From positions 40,649,501 through 40,713,500 of the forward strand of contig JALMGJ010000008.1 of assembly GCA_023362775.1 (NCBI GenBank): 64,000 nt of DNA, given 5' to 3'. Source of the DNA: Charina bottae. Lineage: Eukaryota; Chordata; Lepidosauria; Squamata; Charinaidae. The position numbers and the translations under genes are program-made. This document shows, one piece after another, positions 44,301 through 53,854 of the stretch; within the stretch, counting starts at the first letter, position 1; each line of letters opens with the position of its first letter. Under the pieces are notes generated by a model, which saw nothing but the letters and a program-made list of their open reading frames with translations, was not told where the DNA came from and searched no databases.

Positions 44301-45241
44301 CTTCATCTGATGAACAGAAGCATTCCTTTGAGGTTTGTATGAAAAACAATTTCACATTGAAATGTCTTGGAGCAGTCAACAATTACTTAGGATTAGAAAT
44401 TCAGAGGGAAAAAGATGGCAGTTTTCTCATAAGCCAGAGCAGTAAAATTAAGAAGCTGCTGGAGGATTTTAAAATGCAGGACTGCAAGTCTGTCTCCTCC
44501 CCCATGCTTCCCGAGTTTCTAAAAGAGGAGGGGGTGAAGGGGGATGGTGAGTCATCTGAAGGAGATAGTTTCAGATCAGCCATTGGCAGTCTTCTTTACA
44601 TTGCAAACAATAGCCGTCCGGACATTGCTAACAGTGTGTCCATTTTGAGCAGGTTTGTGGAAAATCCCACATCTGCTGCAAAGTCCGGGTTAAAAAGGCT
44701 GTTTCGTTATTTGCAAGGCACCAAAGATTTTTGCTTAAGGTTGTCTGCTACAGACACAGAAGAAAAGTTAGAATGCTGGTGTGATTCAGATTGGGCTGGA
44801 GATCTCAGTGATAGGAAGTCTACTTCTGGAAGTGTAATTCAATTTGCAAAGTCCACTATTGCTTGGTTTTCCAGAAAGCAGACTGTAGTAGCCATCAGCA
44901 CAGCTGAAGCTGAATTTTATGCTTTAGCACAACTGTGCAATGAAGTAATTTGGTTTACTCAATTGTTGCAAGACATTGGAATCATTTTAAGCCAGCCTGT
45001 AACAATTCATGAAGACAATCAAGCCTGTATCCATTTGGTTTTATCTGAAAGTTCCAGAAACCGCACAAAGCACATTGATGTGCGTTTTCATCTTGTTAAA
45101 GATTTTCTAGCCAAGAAAAAGGTTGTTTTGAAATACTGTGATACTAAATTAATGTTGGCTGATATCTTAACCAAGCCTCTAGTTGCCAGTAGGCACAGTG
45201 AGTTAATTACCAAGCTGGGTTTGTTTCCATATTCTTTCTAG
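41366..45241 (+). CDS. Copia gag-pol polyprotein (1,291 aa from the chosen start)
   Basis: Single frame for Gag, protease, integrase, reverse transcriptase and RNase H. I chose ATG 41366 (GCCATGG, good Kozak context, followed directly by Gag-like sequence); the frame is also open back to an ATG at 41234. From residue 1: Gag with the YLNWSLKMESFL block near residue 22, CCHC zinc knuckle 224-237, protease DSGA at 273, integrase HHCC (H406, H411, C438, C441) and D469-D531-E567 (DD35E), reverse transcriptase with D888 and YVDD 971-974 plus SIYGLKQAARCW, and RNase H WCDSDWAG around 1140 through DNQACIHL to DILTKPL near the C-terminus. The stop is 17 bp from the 3' LTR. Length and order fit copia elements. 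No motif is broken. It would be cut by its own protease, reverse-transcribe its RNA in virus-like particles and integrate the DNA copy. Confidence 0.95.
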   Translation: MAADGASNFQGMPLERLSNSNYLNWSLKMESFLRRENLWSAISEQIPQNPDQAWLRKDEKCKASIILAVQDDQLIHVRGKETSKDLWDYLRDLYVKTSPGSKVILTKKLYKAHLPENGNLPDHLHKLQNYFVELQERGMEFTPLMKAYIMLSSLNESWDTLICSMEGIPEDDLNPSFVSTRLLAEWEKRQEKAASISTIKSSRGQQRERKSSEFQASALSSRRCFTCGSSAHLQKDCVQKKKTSRKKEETSRKKILHAKVVENSDNKDLWVLDSGANSHICHNKDSFLSLSKTNKQKVSLADGSVSKIVGEGEINLPCLGETVKNVLFVPNFQSNLLSVGQLVASGYVVTFKKEGCDIRKNGKMVAKCLQKDYLYIVQKAEKQQIAKAKAVFENKPLHDQCIHLLHRRFAHANFKYISQMPSYSADLKLKPCDKYLDCAVCKENKTTRAPVKTFSDRSTSRPLEIIHSDVIGPFSPSLGGARYILTFIDDFSRYTFIYLLKHKDEVFDKFKAFVAWANGKFPRPVSALQSDRGGEYLSSKFKSFLLEKGIEHILANPYTPEQNSVAERKGRTLQEAMMCLLKDASLPFRYWGEAVNTACYVQNRLFSSAIQDVPFRLFYGVKPKVSHLRVFGSTAWVHIPKQLRRKGASRTKKAIFVGYEQSQRSYRFILDNQLIISKSASFAEQNWDKINSSSSVDLSMGEQQSLADGDLQESPSEVNDQEADLSGKSEVSEGNGGKQSVSPVLPRRSERINKGVPPDRYQVDVVKAFHIHTEPESLEEIKEMPAEIAKCWHEAMQQELDSLKENKTWKLVSLPPNQKVLGCRWVFKLKKDSDGKIQKYKARLVAKGFAQRKNVDYDKTFAPVTKAESIRLLLKVAAMKKLSVYHYDIQTAFLYGDLEEKLFMQQPPGYEKENHLVCELQKSIYGLKQAARCWNIKMDNILQKFGFQKGIADPCVYVKNDEQGVMYLCLYVDDLLLLTSSDEQKHSFEVCMKNNFTLKCLGAVNNYLGLEIQREKDGSFLISQSSKIKKLLEDFKMQDCKSVSSPMLPEFLKEEGVKGDGESSEGDSFRSAIGSLLYIANNSRPDIANSVSILSRFVENPTSAAKSGLKRLFRYLQGTKDFCLRLSATDTEEKLECWCDSDWAGDLSDRKSTSGSVIQFAKSTIAWFSRKQTVVAISTAEAEFYALAQLCNEVIWFTQLLQDIGIILSQPVTIHEDNQACIHLVLSESSRNRTKHIDVRFHLVKDFLAKKKVVLKYCDTKLMLADILTKPLVASRHSELITKLGLFPYSF

Positions 45242-45245
45242 TCAT

Positions 45246-45258
45246 AAAAAAAGGGGAG
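45246..45258 (+). other. Copia polypurine tract
   Basis: AAAAAAAGGGGAG directly abuts the 3' LTR, the position where plus-strand DNA synthesis would start. Confidence 0.85.
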
Positions 45259-45748
45259 TGTTGTATATATATTTTTATGTCTGTAGAATATGTGGCTGAG
45301 TTTTTAAAAAGCCAGGCCTCAAAACTTTTTTCCTGTTTGGGCTCAGGAGCACATGTTCACCCCCCACTCAGGAATGCTAATTGCCTTTCAGGTGCCGGCC
45401 AGTCTGAGAGTTTTGACCAATCAGAATTAGCTGTTTGAGCTTTGCCCATATTGGGAATCTGTTGCCTAGGTGTTTTTGGTCACATGCTGCATCCTGTCCA
45501 CTCAGATACTGGTCAGGTAAAGGTTTAAAATGTAGATGCCTTTTGTTCTTTTGTTCTCTGCCTCTGCTCTCTGCATTCTGCTCTGCTATCTAAATGGTTA
45601 TGTTAATCTACCATGCCATGCTTTGGCTAAAGAAGAAGATTCAAGGTTTGTTCCTATGTTTTTGTTTTTAAATAAAGCAACGTTTTGCTACAAACTTATC
45701 TCTTGATTTTTCCATAACTCTGATCACAAATTTTATAAAAATACAAAA
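45259..45748 (+). repeat. Copia 3' LTR
   Basis: Identical by eye to 40659-41148 across 490 bp. Poly(A) signal AATAAA at 45671-45676. It ends before AGTTA, the right target duplication (45749-45753). Confidence 0.93.
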
Positions 45749-45753
45749 AGTTA

Positions 45754-46360
45754 GTCAAGCAAATACTGTACTTTGCTTTTGCTGATAAGGAGCTTAGAAA
45801 TAAAGAATAGTTTTGCTTCTCACAGGTGTTAATAGAAGGAGGAGACAAAACAAAGTTTGCATCAATGGGGGCAGTCTTAAAACTTCCAAAATGGGATGTC
45901 AAGGTTGGAGAGCATTTTGGGGAGAAGAAGCTGATTAATGAAGGAGCTGTAATGTAGCCAGCGGTCCTACAGAGGCTAAAATCGACTAGCCAGCTCTAGC
46001 AGCTTTTGAAAATGGAATACTGGAATGTTGGTTTCTAACCCAAGTAAAGTTGGCTGGAAAACCTAAAGAATGTAAGGAGCTGTTACCACTTATTAGGATA
46101 CATGGGATATTGAGTGAGACCTGAAGAAGACTCAGCAAAACATCTGAGAGTTCAATTTGGAGAAGATGCTTAAGAGGAACAGCATTGTGGAACATGTTAT
46201 TAGATACCTCTGGATTGGGGAGATAACAAGATGGCAGATGCCTGGGGAGGTTCCCATTGATCTGGCAGGCAGTTCTATCCAAGGCCTGGTTGATCAGAGG
46301 TGACAAGAGGCTAGCATGGCTCTGGATGAGATTGCACCCAAGTGGTTTCTCTCTCTAGCC
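45754..46360. other. Intergenic, no gene seen
   Basis: No exon or repeat end recognised. Phrases such as AAAATGGGATGTCAAGG look like an old degraded repeat. Confidence 0.4.
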
Positions 46361-46508
46361 CAGTCTGTAGTTTGAATCATGTCAACTGGATTTCTATTTT
46401 CTCAGTGGAAACGTTTCGCTCCTTATCCAAGGAGCTTCTTCAGTCTGAGCAAAGTTGGTAAGGGAATCCTAAATATGTTTCTAGGTAGCTGTGTGACCTT
46501 ACACCTGG
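46361..46508 (-). mobile_element. Penelope-like element 3' end, minus strand
   Basis: GTCTGTAGTTTGAATCATGTCAACTGG ... GTGGAAACGTTTCGCTCCTTATCCAAGGAGC ... TTTCTAGGTAGCTGTGTGACCTT is the complement of the last ~170 bp of the PLE at 62.5-63.4 kb. It abuts an L2-type fragment. Confidence 0.75.
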
Positions 46509-47145
46509 GGGCAACCATGCCCTTGAAGAGCATCCGGAAGCTACAGCTGGTTGAAAATGCGGCTGTGCGAGCAACCTTGGGTGCCCCAAGGATGGCTCAT
46601 GTAACACCTTTGCTGCAGGAGCTGCATTGGTGCCAGCTTGCTTCCGGGTCCAATTCAAGGTGTTGGTTATGACCTTTAAAGCCCTACATGGCATGGGCCC
46701 AGGTTACCTGAGGAACTGTCTCGTCCCAATCACACCGACCTGTCCCACCCGGTCCGGCAGAAAGGGCACGTTACGGACCCATCGGCTAAAGAATTCCGTC
46801 CGGCGGGGTCGAGGAGGAGAGCCTTTTCTGCCGTTGCCCCTGCCCTGTGGAACATCTTGCCCCCTGAGGTGAGGTTGGCCCCCACTCTTCTGGCCCTCAG
46901 GGAGAGCATCAAGACCTGGCTCTGCCAACTGGCTTGGGGATCCAAGAGCTATAGGCAGCCCTGGGGGTGGCCGGTGGCTTAAGATGCTCTCTCTGCCTTT
47001 TAGTTTCCCTCTTTTATCTTCTATTTTTTGTAGTTTTGTATTTTTATAACGGTTTGTATAACTTTTATTTGTAAACCGCCCAGAGTCACTTTTATAGTGA
47101 GATGGGCGGTGCATAAATTGAATAAATAAATAAATAAATAAATAA
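46509..47145 (+). mobile_element. L2-type LINE 3' fragment
   Basis: The plus strand encodes [21 protein letters not shown] and HVTPLLQELHW, then in other frames the block ending LWNILPP. It ends AAACCGCCCAGAGTCAC ... GAGATGGGCGGTGCATAAATTG and an AAAT repeat to 47145. Frameshifts make it dead. It lies between the copia element and the host gene promoter. Confidence 0.8.
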
Positions 47146-47148
47146 ACC

Positions 47149-47218
47149 ACTTCTGAAAGTGTTGCCAAGAAAACTGGGTAGACTCATCTAGGTAATAGTC
47201 AGGTGCCAAGATTGACGG
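47149..47218 (+). mobile_element. CORE-SINE 3' fragment
   Basis: ACCACTTCTGAAAGTGTTGCCAAGAAAACTGG ... GTCAGGTGCCAAGATTGACGG matches the 3' third of the SINE at 36003-36237. Confidence 0.6.
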
Positions 47219-47559
47219 GAAAGCACAACCCCCCCTCCCCCCACCAACAGATGCCATCTGGAAGAGGCACGCCAGCCTGGGATCCCGGACTCCTGCGTTG
47301 TGTGTGACCTCCGTGCTGTACTCGTCTTCCAAACAAAGGAAAACAAAGGAAAAGTTGGGAAGTGCGGATCTAAATCGTTGGCCGTCAGGGTGAAGCGGGT
47401 TAAGCGCGCCCAGCCTTCGAAAAGTACAGAGTTGCCAGAAATAAATAAAAGGGAGGGGAAGAGGAGCGAGGGCCCAGCCTCAGAAGGCGTGGACAAAGAC
47501 ACAGAAGTTACTCTCCTTTTCTGTGGAGAATGTTAGCCGCCGAAGACGGTTGGTAGCTT

Positions 47560-48180
47560 TGCTGGCCAAGCCGAGCCAGGGAGACGCCGAGCGCCCCAAG
47601 CGAGCCCCCAGCACCAATTGTTTTTAACGGGCGCGGCAGGAGTTTCCGCGTCGCGGTCTAACGGGAGTTCGCGGCTCTCCGCCTCCGCTCGCTCGGCCGC
47701 CATAGGCGCCCTCCCTGCGACTGTAGGAGGAACCCTCGGTTGGAAAGTTGCGGCTCCATGGGTCGGCTGGGCCGGGCGGCGCTAACCTGCGCCCTGGTGG
47801 TTCTGCTCCTACGGCCGCTGACTCTCGCTCAAGAGGAACCGTCGTGCGGCTCCGCTTTTGATCTCTACTTCGTGCTGGACAAGTGAGTGAAAGCGGGGAG
47901 AGAGGAGCTTTCCTTGGCGGCAGTCCGGGGTCCGCTCCCCCGCGGGACCCGCGATCCCCTCCCTGCGTCCCCCGCTCTCTCGTGGGCATTGCGCCGTATT
48001 CCTCAACGCCCCGCGATCTCGTGACACTCTTCGCAGGCCGGTGGGACAGAAAAAAAAAGCCCCGTGCGAGATTTCCGAGGCTCGGAACGGCCTTGGTGCC
48101 CGGGGGTGTGTGTGCAGCTGCTTCGTGGATGCCGCCGTTTTATGCTCCGCCCGCGCTTCGTCTTGCTTGAGAAGAGGCGC
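47560..48180 (+). promoter_or_regulatory. CpG island / promoter of the ANTXR-family gene
   Basis: Abrupt rise in G+C and CpG (GCCGCCGAAGACGG, AAGCCGAGCC, GGGCGCGGC, TTCCGCGTCGCGG, CGCTCGCTCGGCCGCC) against an AT-rich background, spanning the first exon and the start of intron 1. No TATA box lies close to the ATG, as usual for CpG-island promoters; ATAAATAAAAGGGAGGGG at about 47441 is a weak alternative. The transcription start cannot be placed from sequence alone. Confidence 0.8.
47758..47882 (+). CDS. ANTXR2-like anthrax toxin receptor family gene, exon 1 (start, signal peptide)
   Basis: ATG at 47758 opens a 125-nt coding exon: 41 codons plus two bases of the next, ending AA|GTGAGT. Residues 1-24 are a signal peptide (basic start, then ALVVLLL, small residues at LTLA). 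The mature start QEEPSCGSAFDLYFVLDK is very close to the N-terminus of ANTXR2 (CMG2) and less so to ANTXR1. The family are single-pass cell-surface proteins with an extracellular von Willebrand A domain; they bind collagen IV, collagen VI and laminin and help matrix turnover. They are also host receptors for anthrax protective antigen. Joined to exons 2-4 in phase, the window gives about 116 residues of a roughly 490-560-residue family protein; the rest lies beyond the right edge. The copia element is 2 kb upstream. Confidence 0.85.
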
Positions 48181-49233
48181 GATTTTGTAAAGCGCGTTGT
48201 ATTGTTAAAGTGCAAAGGATAAAGGGAAAGTTTGTAATACTTCGCTTGTACTTTGTATGAATGGGAAAGACGTTTGTTGCGCTGATGTAGTCAAGGAAGG
48301 AGACTTGAATTTGCAAGAATACGGAGCTGGGAGGTTGGCTGCTGAATGGGACAAGAGGAGTATGTGATGGAAACAAAGCATATATACAGTAAATGACATG
48401 CTTTGTGAACATGGACTAAGGTGTATGTAAGACAAGGGTTTGTGATGTTCCCTTGGTTCTTTAAAGTATTTATTATGTAGATGAGTCCCTAGAAGACAGT
48501 AGAGGTCTCTTAATTGGGGGTGTGATTGTGCACATTCTTCTGCATGCAGACCATAAGAACTTGAGTAATTTCCAGAGGATTTTTGATAGGATGTATGCTG
48601 CAATGCTCTGTATGTATATGAAAATTAGTATATTGAAGACCAAGATAGGTATGTTCAAAAGGAAAGGGGATTGCAATTATTGCATACATGGTGTGAAACT
48701 GAAGTAGATGTGATAGATTGTTTACTAAAGAGGGAAATATAAACGGAGACTTTTTAAGACATGCAGATGTTGGTAGAAAGGTGGTTTGTTGTGAGGAATG
48801 AATGTCTGTTGAAAGAAGTAAAACAAAACACTTGCATATTAAAGCATACCCACTTTATTATATGAAAGCGAGAGCTGGCATGTTAGGAGAATCATAGAAG
48901 TTAACGGAATGCATGGGAACTGGGTGCTTAAGTGTGTGCAGTAAAGCAATAAGAAGTTTCATAAAAGGCAAATATGGTGCTCTTGAGTGTGATGCCTTCC
49001 AAGGAAAAAAGTTAGCTAGGCAGTTGCATTATCTCCCACTAAATGTTTCCAGGACTACAAGAGAAGAACTGCAGTAGAAAAAAAGGAGAATAGCACAGGT
49101 AGCTTTAAAAAATTCCATCTCCATTGAAGACGGGGGCTATATTAAACCAAGGGTCAACTTCACTCTGTACCCTCTTTGAGATATGACGCCCTTGATAAAA
49201 CCATCTGACAGCCTCAAGTCAGTCTCTCTAAGG

Positions 49234-49330
49234 CAGTGTTTCTCAACCTTGGCAGCTTTAAGATGCTGGCTGGGAAATTCTGGGAGTTGAAGGCCACACA
49301 TCTGAAAGTTGCCAAGGTTGAGAAACCCTG
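49234..49330. mobile_element. hAT-type MITE, nearly complete
   Basis: CAGTGTTTCTCAACCTTGGC ... GCCAAGGTTGAGAAACCCTG, the same size (97 bp) and ends as the copy at 32067. Flanks do not show a clear 8-bp duplication, so it is older. Confidence 0.75.
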
Positions 49331-49775
49331 GACTGTAGTATCCTTCTGGACTACTGCAAGGGTTAGGGACACTATTTTCAATAGCCCCATTCCTTCCAAA
49401 GCAAGTGGTATCAATCAATCATAGGGGGGGGGGAATCAGACTGGGGAACTCTCCCTTGTGGACTTTTGCAGGCTTAGTTCTCTCACACTTTCTCTTTAAC
49501 TTCCACATGAAACTGCTGGGAGAGATCTTCTGGTTCAGGATGAGGTATCATCAGTACCCTAATGACACCCTAGAATCATAGAATTACAGAGTTGGAAGGG
49601 ATGATGAAGATTATTCAGTCCAGCCCTCTGCAATGTTCAGGAAAACCAATGAAACCATCCTTATCCAGCCTCTTCTTACAAACCTTTAGAGATGGAGAAC
49701 CCAAACCTCATAAGTAGACTGTTACATTGTTGTATAGATCTTACCATCAGAAAGTTTTCCATTTAAACAAAATCT

Positions 49776-50475
49776 TTGTTGTTCAGTTGTTTACTCGTGT
49801 CCGACTCTTCGTGACCCCATGGACCATAGCACGCCAGGCCTTCCTGTCCTCCACTGTCTCCCGGAGTTTACTCAAATTCATGTTCGTTACATCGGTGATG
49901 CTATCTAACCATCTCATCTTCTGCCGTCCCCTTCTCCTTTTGCCTACAGTCTTTCCCAGCATCAGGGTCTTTTCCAGTGAGTCCTCTCTTCGCATTAGGT
50001 GGCCAAAGTATTTGAGCTTCAGCTTCAGTATCTGTCCTTCCAATGAGCAGTCAGGGTTGATTTCCTTTAGGATTGACTGATTTGACCTCCTTCCAGTCCA
50101 AGGGACTCTTAAGAGTCTTCTCCAGCACCACAGCTCGAAAGCATCAATTCTTTGGCGCTCAGCCTTCCTTATGGTCCAACTCTCACAGCCATACATTACT
50201 ACTGGGAAAACCATAGCTTTAACTATACGGACCTTTGTCGGCAAGGTGATGACTCTGCTTTTTAATATGCTGTCTAGGTTTGCCATAGCTTTCCTCCCAA
50301 GGAGCAAGCGTCTTTTAATTTCATGGCTGCAGTCACTGTCTGCGGTGATCTTGGAGCCCAAGAAAATAAAATCTGTCACTGCTTCCATTTCTTCCCCTTC
50401 TATTTGCCAGGAAGTGATGGGGCCAGATGCCATGATCTGGGTTTTTTTAATGTTGAGTTTCAAGCCAGCTTTTGC
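49776..50475 (-). mobile_element. BovB (RTE) LINE, 5'-truncated, 9-bp TSD
   Basis: A 700-bp insertion flanked by exact ACAAAATCT at 49767-49775 and 50476-50484. Its minus strand holds one uninterrupted 226-codon frame (49783-50463) with SGPITSWQIEGEEME, FLGSKITADSDCSHEIKRRL, VVMYGCESWTIRKAE, FELWCWRRLLRVPWTGRRSN, KYFGHLMRREDSLEKTLML and HGVTKSRTRV. These are the C-terminal blocks of BovB reverse transcriptase/ORF2. The 3' end TTGTTGTTCAG is in complement at 49776. The lack of stops says it is recent. It is 5'-truncated and so cannot move itself. Confidence 0.92.
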
Positions 50476-50714
50476 ACAAAATCTAGGTGGCTACAGTTTA
50501 TACCCATTAGTTTGGGTCCTGTTTTTTGTGGACATGGACAATCGTTCTTTACCATCCTCATTGTAGCTTCTCTTATGTACATGAACATGGCTGTTATGTC
50601 TCCCTAATCTTTCCTTCAGACGGAACACCCCAAGTTCCTTCAGCTACTCGTAGGGCTGTTAGAGTTCTTGTGTTGCCTTGGCGAATTATTCCTGTACAAA
50701 GCAAAGCATTCTCA

Positions 50715-51275
50715 TGATGACGTGAAGTGCAGGTGCAAGATAACAACTGTCACGTGTGTACTGTTTTGACTAGATTGCATGGGAACAAGGTCTCCTGAAT
50801 CCTTCCGTGGGAAGCCTTGCCCAGGCCCCCCCTGAGCAAAGAAAGGGGGAAACTCAGTGCATAGATGCAGCACTGCCAACCAATGCTGTGTGCTTTGAGG
50901 CCTAGTGCGTGTCACAGCTAACTTCCAGCCAATCAGAATGCTAGAAGAACTGAATATACAACCATGCAAAATGGTGTTCTATGTCTTCTTGATTTCTAGT
51001 GTCTTTTAGTCATGTAGTTCTTCACGTGTTCACTTCCCGTGGACTGGGCAGAGTGGGCTATGCCTGGCTTTGGGTATAGGCCATGGCAGGAACTCTGGCC
51101 CTGGGATCAATACACGGAACTCTGCTTATAAGTTTGTTTTGTTTTTCCTTTTACAACGATGTATCCTGTATATTCATCTTTTTCATCATTGCGATAATGT
51201 GACTGTATCTGCATTATTGCCTTATGCCTATCAGTAAACACTGTTGGCCCTAACAAGCTGTATTCTTGTCTGTTT
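50715..51275. mobile_element. LTR-like insertion in the CR1 (561 bp)
   Basis: Starts TGATGACGTGAAGTGC after ATTCTCA (50708-50714); the same seven bases recur at 51276-51282, where the CR1 resumes. Inside are a CCAATCAGAATGC motif (50930), TATA-like GAATATACAACC, and GATCAATACACGGAACTCTGC, an arrangement suggestive of an LTR. The right end is not a canonical CA, so identification as an LTR is tentative, but an insertion within the CR1 is clear. Confidence 0.5.
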
Positions 51276-52156
51276 ATTCTCAAGCCTCGGTTTTTCCCCT
51301 TTAAGCCAGCATATATCCCATCAGGGCATGCACTCTAATCCCAGTCTTTATTGCCCTCCTCTGAACCCTCTTTAATCTGCCAATATTCTTCTGGATAATG
51401 CAGTGCCCAGAATCAGGTACCAGTGGCAGATAGAGATAAATAATGACTTCCTGTATCTTTGATATAACACTGTTTCTGATACAGCCCATAACAAGATTAG
51501 GCCTGTCTCAGACTACTGATTTATATTCAGCTTGTTGTCAATGACTAGACCCAAGTCCATCTTAGATGCTTCCAAGTTACGAGTCCCCCATATTGTATGT
51601 GCCTTCTACATTTCTTTCTCCCTAATGTAATGCCTTACATTTCTCCTGGTTAAAGTACTTCTTGTTCCTCTCAATTAAGTCTTCCAACCTGTCCAGATTA
51701 GACTGCAATCTAATGTTGACTAAACCTCGCAATCTTGTGTCATCACAAAATTTTATAAGCAGTCCATCAACCCCATCATTTAGATCAGTAATAACAAAGC
51801 TCTGGCCACAAGACCAATCTCTGCAAAACCCCATTGGTTGCTGATATCCATCCTGAACCAGGACCATAAATGGTAACTCTCTGAGTGCAGTAGGGTGGTG
51901 ATATTGTCATTGTAATTTTGTTTTCATTGGGGGGGGGGATCATTTATTACTTCAAATATTAAATATATTTATTTGATTGTAATCAATCACTTCAGCTGAG
52001 GAGAACCAGTATAAACCTTTAAATAGTAAAATAAGGTAAGGTAATGATAGCAGGAAAGACTGAGTCAAACTGGAAAAAGTGTTTCAAAGAAGTATTTTAA
52101 CAAATATGACTGTTTATTGGCACTTAACGAACATTCATTTTTGGCTTTTTTTGTAG

Positions 52157-52228
52157 ATCAGGAAGTGTAACATCACACTGGTCAGAAATCGTTGAATTTG
52201 TGAAGCAGCTGACAGAAAGATTTGTGAG
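52157..52228 (+). CDS. ANTXR2-like gene, exon 2 (MIDAS motif)
   Basis: A 72-nt exon between ...TTTTTTTGTAG and GTAAGT. With two bases from exon 1 it completes Lys and reads SGSVTSHWSEIVEFVKQLTERFV, leaving AG for the next codon. Joined to exon 1 this gives DKSGS, the DxSxS metal-ion-dependent adhesion site of the von Willebrand A domain, intact, so cation and ligand binding should be possible. Phase 2 on both sides matches exons 1 and 3. The segment between is the first helix of the domain. Confidence 0.9.
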
Positions 52229-53854
52229 GTAAGTTGTTGAATGAGTTAGAAAGGAATATATTTCCTTTTTCTGATAACTGTTTTCTCTGATTTCCTGTTT
52301 TCTCTGAGGACTATGAATACTTTCATAGATTCCAAATGGATTTGAAATGTGTAAGAATCATGCCTTTTGTAATTGTTCACATGTTTGTTCCTAGATCTAA
52401 CTTGTTCTTAACAGCATAAGAATGTATGTTTTGTTGGTCAAGTTGAAAAGAAGTTGAAACATATTTATTGTAGATGAGATTTCCAACACTTACTATGAAT
52501 ATCTCTAGAGATGGTCATTAAGAGTGGAGTTTGATTCTGCATTATAGAATACCAGATATAATTTTGACCAAAATGACTGCCACTGAGCAAAAAAACCCAG
52601 AGGGGCAGGATATTCATTTATGAAGAGATTAAAAATATATATAAAATCAAAAATAATATTTATCAAAATACAAAAACAAGATGTTTTAAATCTGTCCCAT
52701 AGTGAAATATATTCATATGAAAAAGGAGAACAAAAACAGGAAATACATTTTTTGTTCCTTAGTTTTGCTTCCCTATTTTTCTTCTCTTTTTCATTATACA
52801 GTCACACCTTTTCATACATTTGCAGGTAAAGCAGCAGTCTGAAACCAGGCATTTATTGTCTTCTATATTTCTCTGAGTTTTTCCCATGGATGTTACACAA
52901 ATGTATGCAACATCTACCTTATTATGGTAGCATGGTTTTGATCATTCTACTACTGGGACAGAAATAGATTTTTTTTAAGTATAGACTGTGCTTAGATCTA
53001 GTTAAACACAGGACCCTTTGAGTCCTGGAAGTAACTGCATAGACATTATTGCATTTAATTGTTTCCTATGGAAAATGCAGTACAGTAGGCAATTGTGTTT
53101 GACCAGCTGGTGCAAAATAATGTGGAATAGGATGCTTAATTGCAATGCATCAATCTTCATAGGGCCAAAAACAAGGCCTCTATAGAATAAAGAATCTGAT
53201 TGAATTGTCCTTCCTGGACACAATGTAAGTTAATAAAAAGAGTAATTGGTAGAGGCCACGCGATCTGGAATTTCAGTTACTGGCAATAGAGATGTTTGTT
53301 CCTTCCAAAAATGATCTGATTGCCCATTCCTAAGTCTTTTGGTCACTCTTTATTTCAACAAGAGCTCCGCCCTTTTATTTCTGAACTGACTGAAACAAAA
53401 ATGATTTGGTGAAATCATTTGTTGAACGGTTCTTAATAGCTTTTAAAGATTTTGTCCTTGTTCCCCCACTCCATTTTCCTTCTTAAGGAAAAGGGGACTG
53501 CTTAATGGTTGACAAATGCTGTTCAGTGCAGCATATGGTGAAAATGCAGAGCAGGTTTCATTATAAGAATTAGATCACTCCAGTATGAGTTGTACATCTG
53601 TTCTCCATTTTTCTGGGCCCAAGCGATGAAGGCCTGAAGTTACAACATAACACACGTTCAATTTCTTTTTTAAGAGCTCCAAATTTGTAGTGAGAATATT
53701 TAAAAAATAATGGGAACGTATGCTTCTGAATTTCCCCCAGAATGGAATTCCTTGATGGTGGGATAAAAAAAACCCAAACATACAAAAAGGAAGTGAAGGG
53801 TAAAAAAGTATTTGGCAATGAAGTTGCCTATCTTCAGAAAAAAATAACTACCAA

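Larger units (their letters stand above)
40659..45748 (+). mobile_element. Complete Ty1/copia LTR retrotransposon, apparently intact
   Basis: A 5,090-bp element: 490-bp 5' LTR, tRNA-type primer-binding site, untranslated leader, one gag-pol frame, polypurine tract AAAAAAAGGGGAG at 45246-45258 and a 490-bp 3' LTR. I compared the LTRs block by block and found no difference. The order Gag, protease, integrase, reverse transcriptase, RNase H (integrase before RT) defines the copia superfamily. The frame has no stop or shift. There is no env-like frame. Together with the exact 5-bp duplication this indicates a very recent insertion and possibly a still-active family. It lies 2.0 kb upstream of the host gene's start codon, same strand. 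The LTR terminus (...ATACAAAA) is not the canonical CA; because of the A-run, its exact end could shift by one or two bases. Confidence 0.95.
49571..51870 (-). mobile_element. CR1 LINE, minus strand, interrupted twice
   Basis: The + strand begins with TAGAATCATAGAATTACAGAGTTGGAAGGGATGA, the complement of a CR1 3' end. It resumes after a BovB (at 50485, CATGGCTGTTATGTCTCCC) and after an LTR-like insertion (at 51283, GCCCTCCTCTGAACCCTC). At 51622-51867 the minus frame reads LIKFCDDTRL and LDRLEDLIERN, part of CR1 reverse transcriptase (the FADD-type catalytic box appears as FCDD). It lies antisense in intron 1 and is the oldest of the three nested elements. Confidence 0.75.
47883..52156 (+). 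other. Intron 1 of the ANTXR-like gene
   Basis: GTGAGT donor at 47883 and TTTTTTTGTAG acceptor ending 52156. The first 300 bp are still CpG-rich. 48180-49230 shows nothing recognisable. Then come a hAT MITE, and a CR1 interrupted by a BovB and by an LTR-like insertion (listed separately). Confidence 0.8.

Noticed and set aside
42020..44583. Shorter open frames inside the copia element on both strands
   Set aside because: Shadows of the single gag-pol frame; no motif of their own and no env or accessory gene.
45754..46360. Possible extra exon of the ANTXR-like gene upstream of the CpG island
   Set aside because: No splice-bounded coding segment; exon 1 already has a start codon and signal peptide, and the stretch is not CpG-rich.
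47624..48170. Open frames on both strands over the CpG island
   Set aside because: GC-rich sequence with few stops; the spliced ANTXR-like exon 1 explains the region and the antisense frames have no domain.
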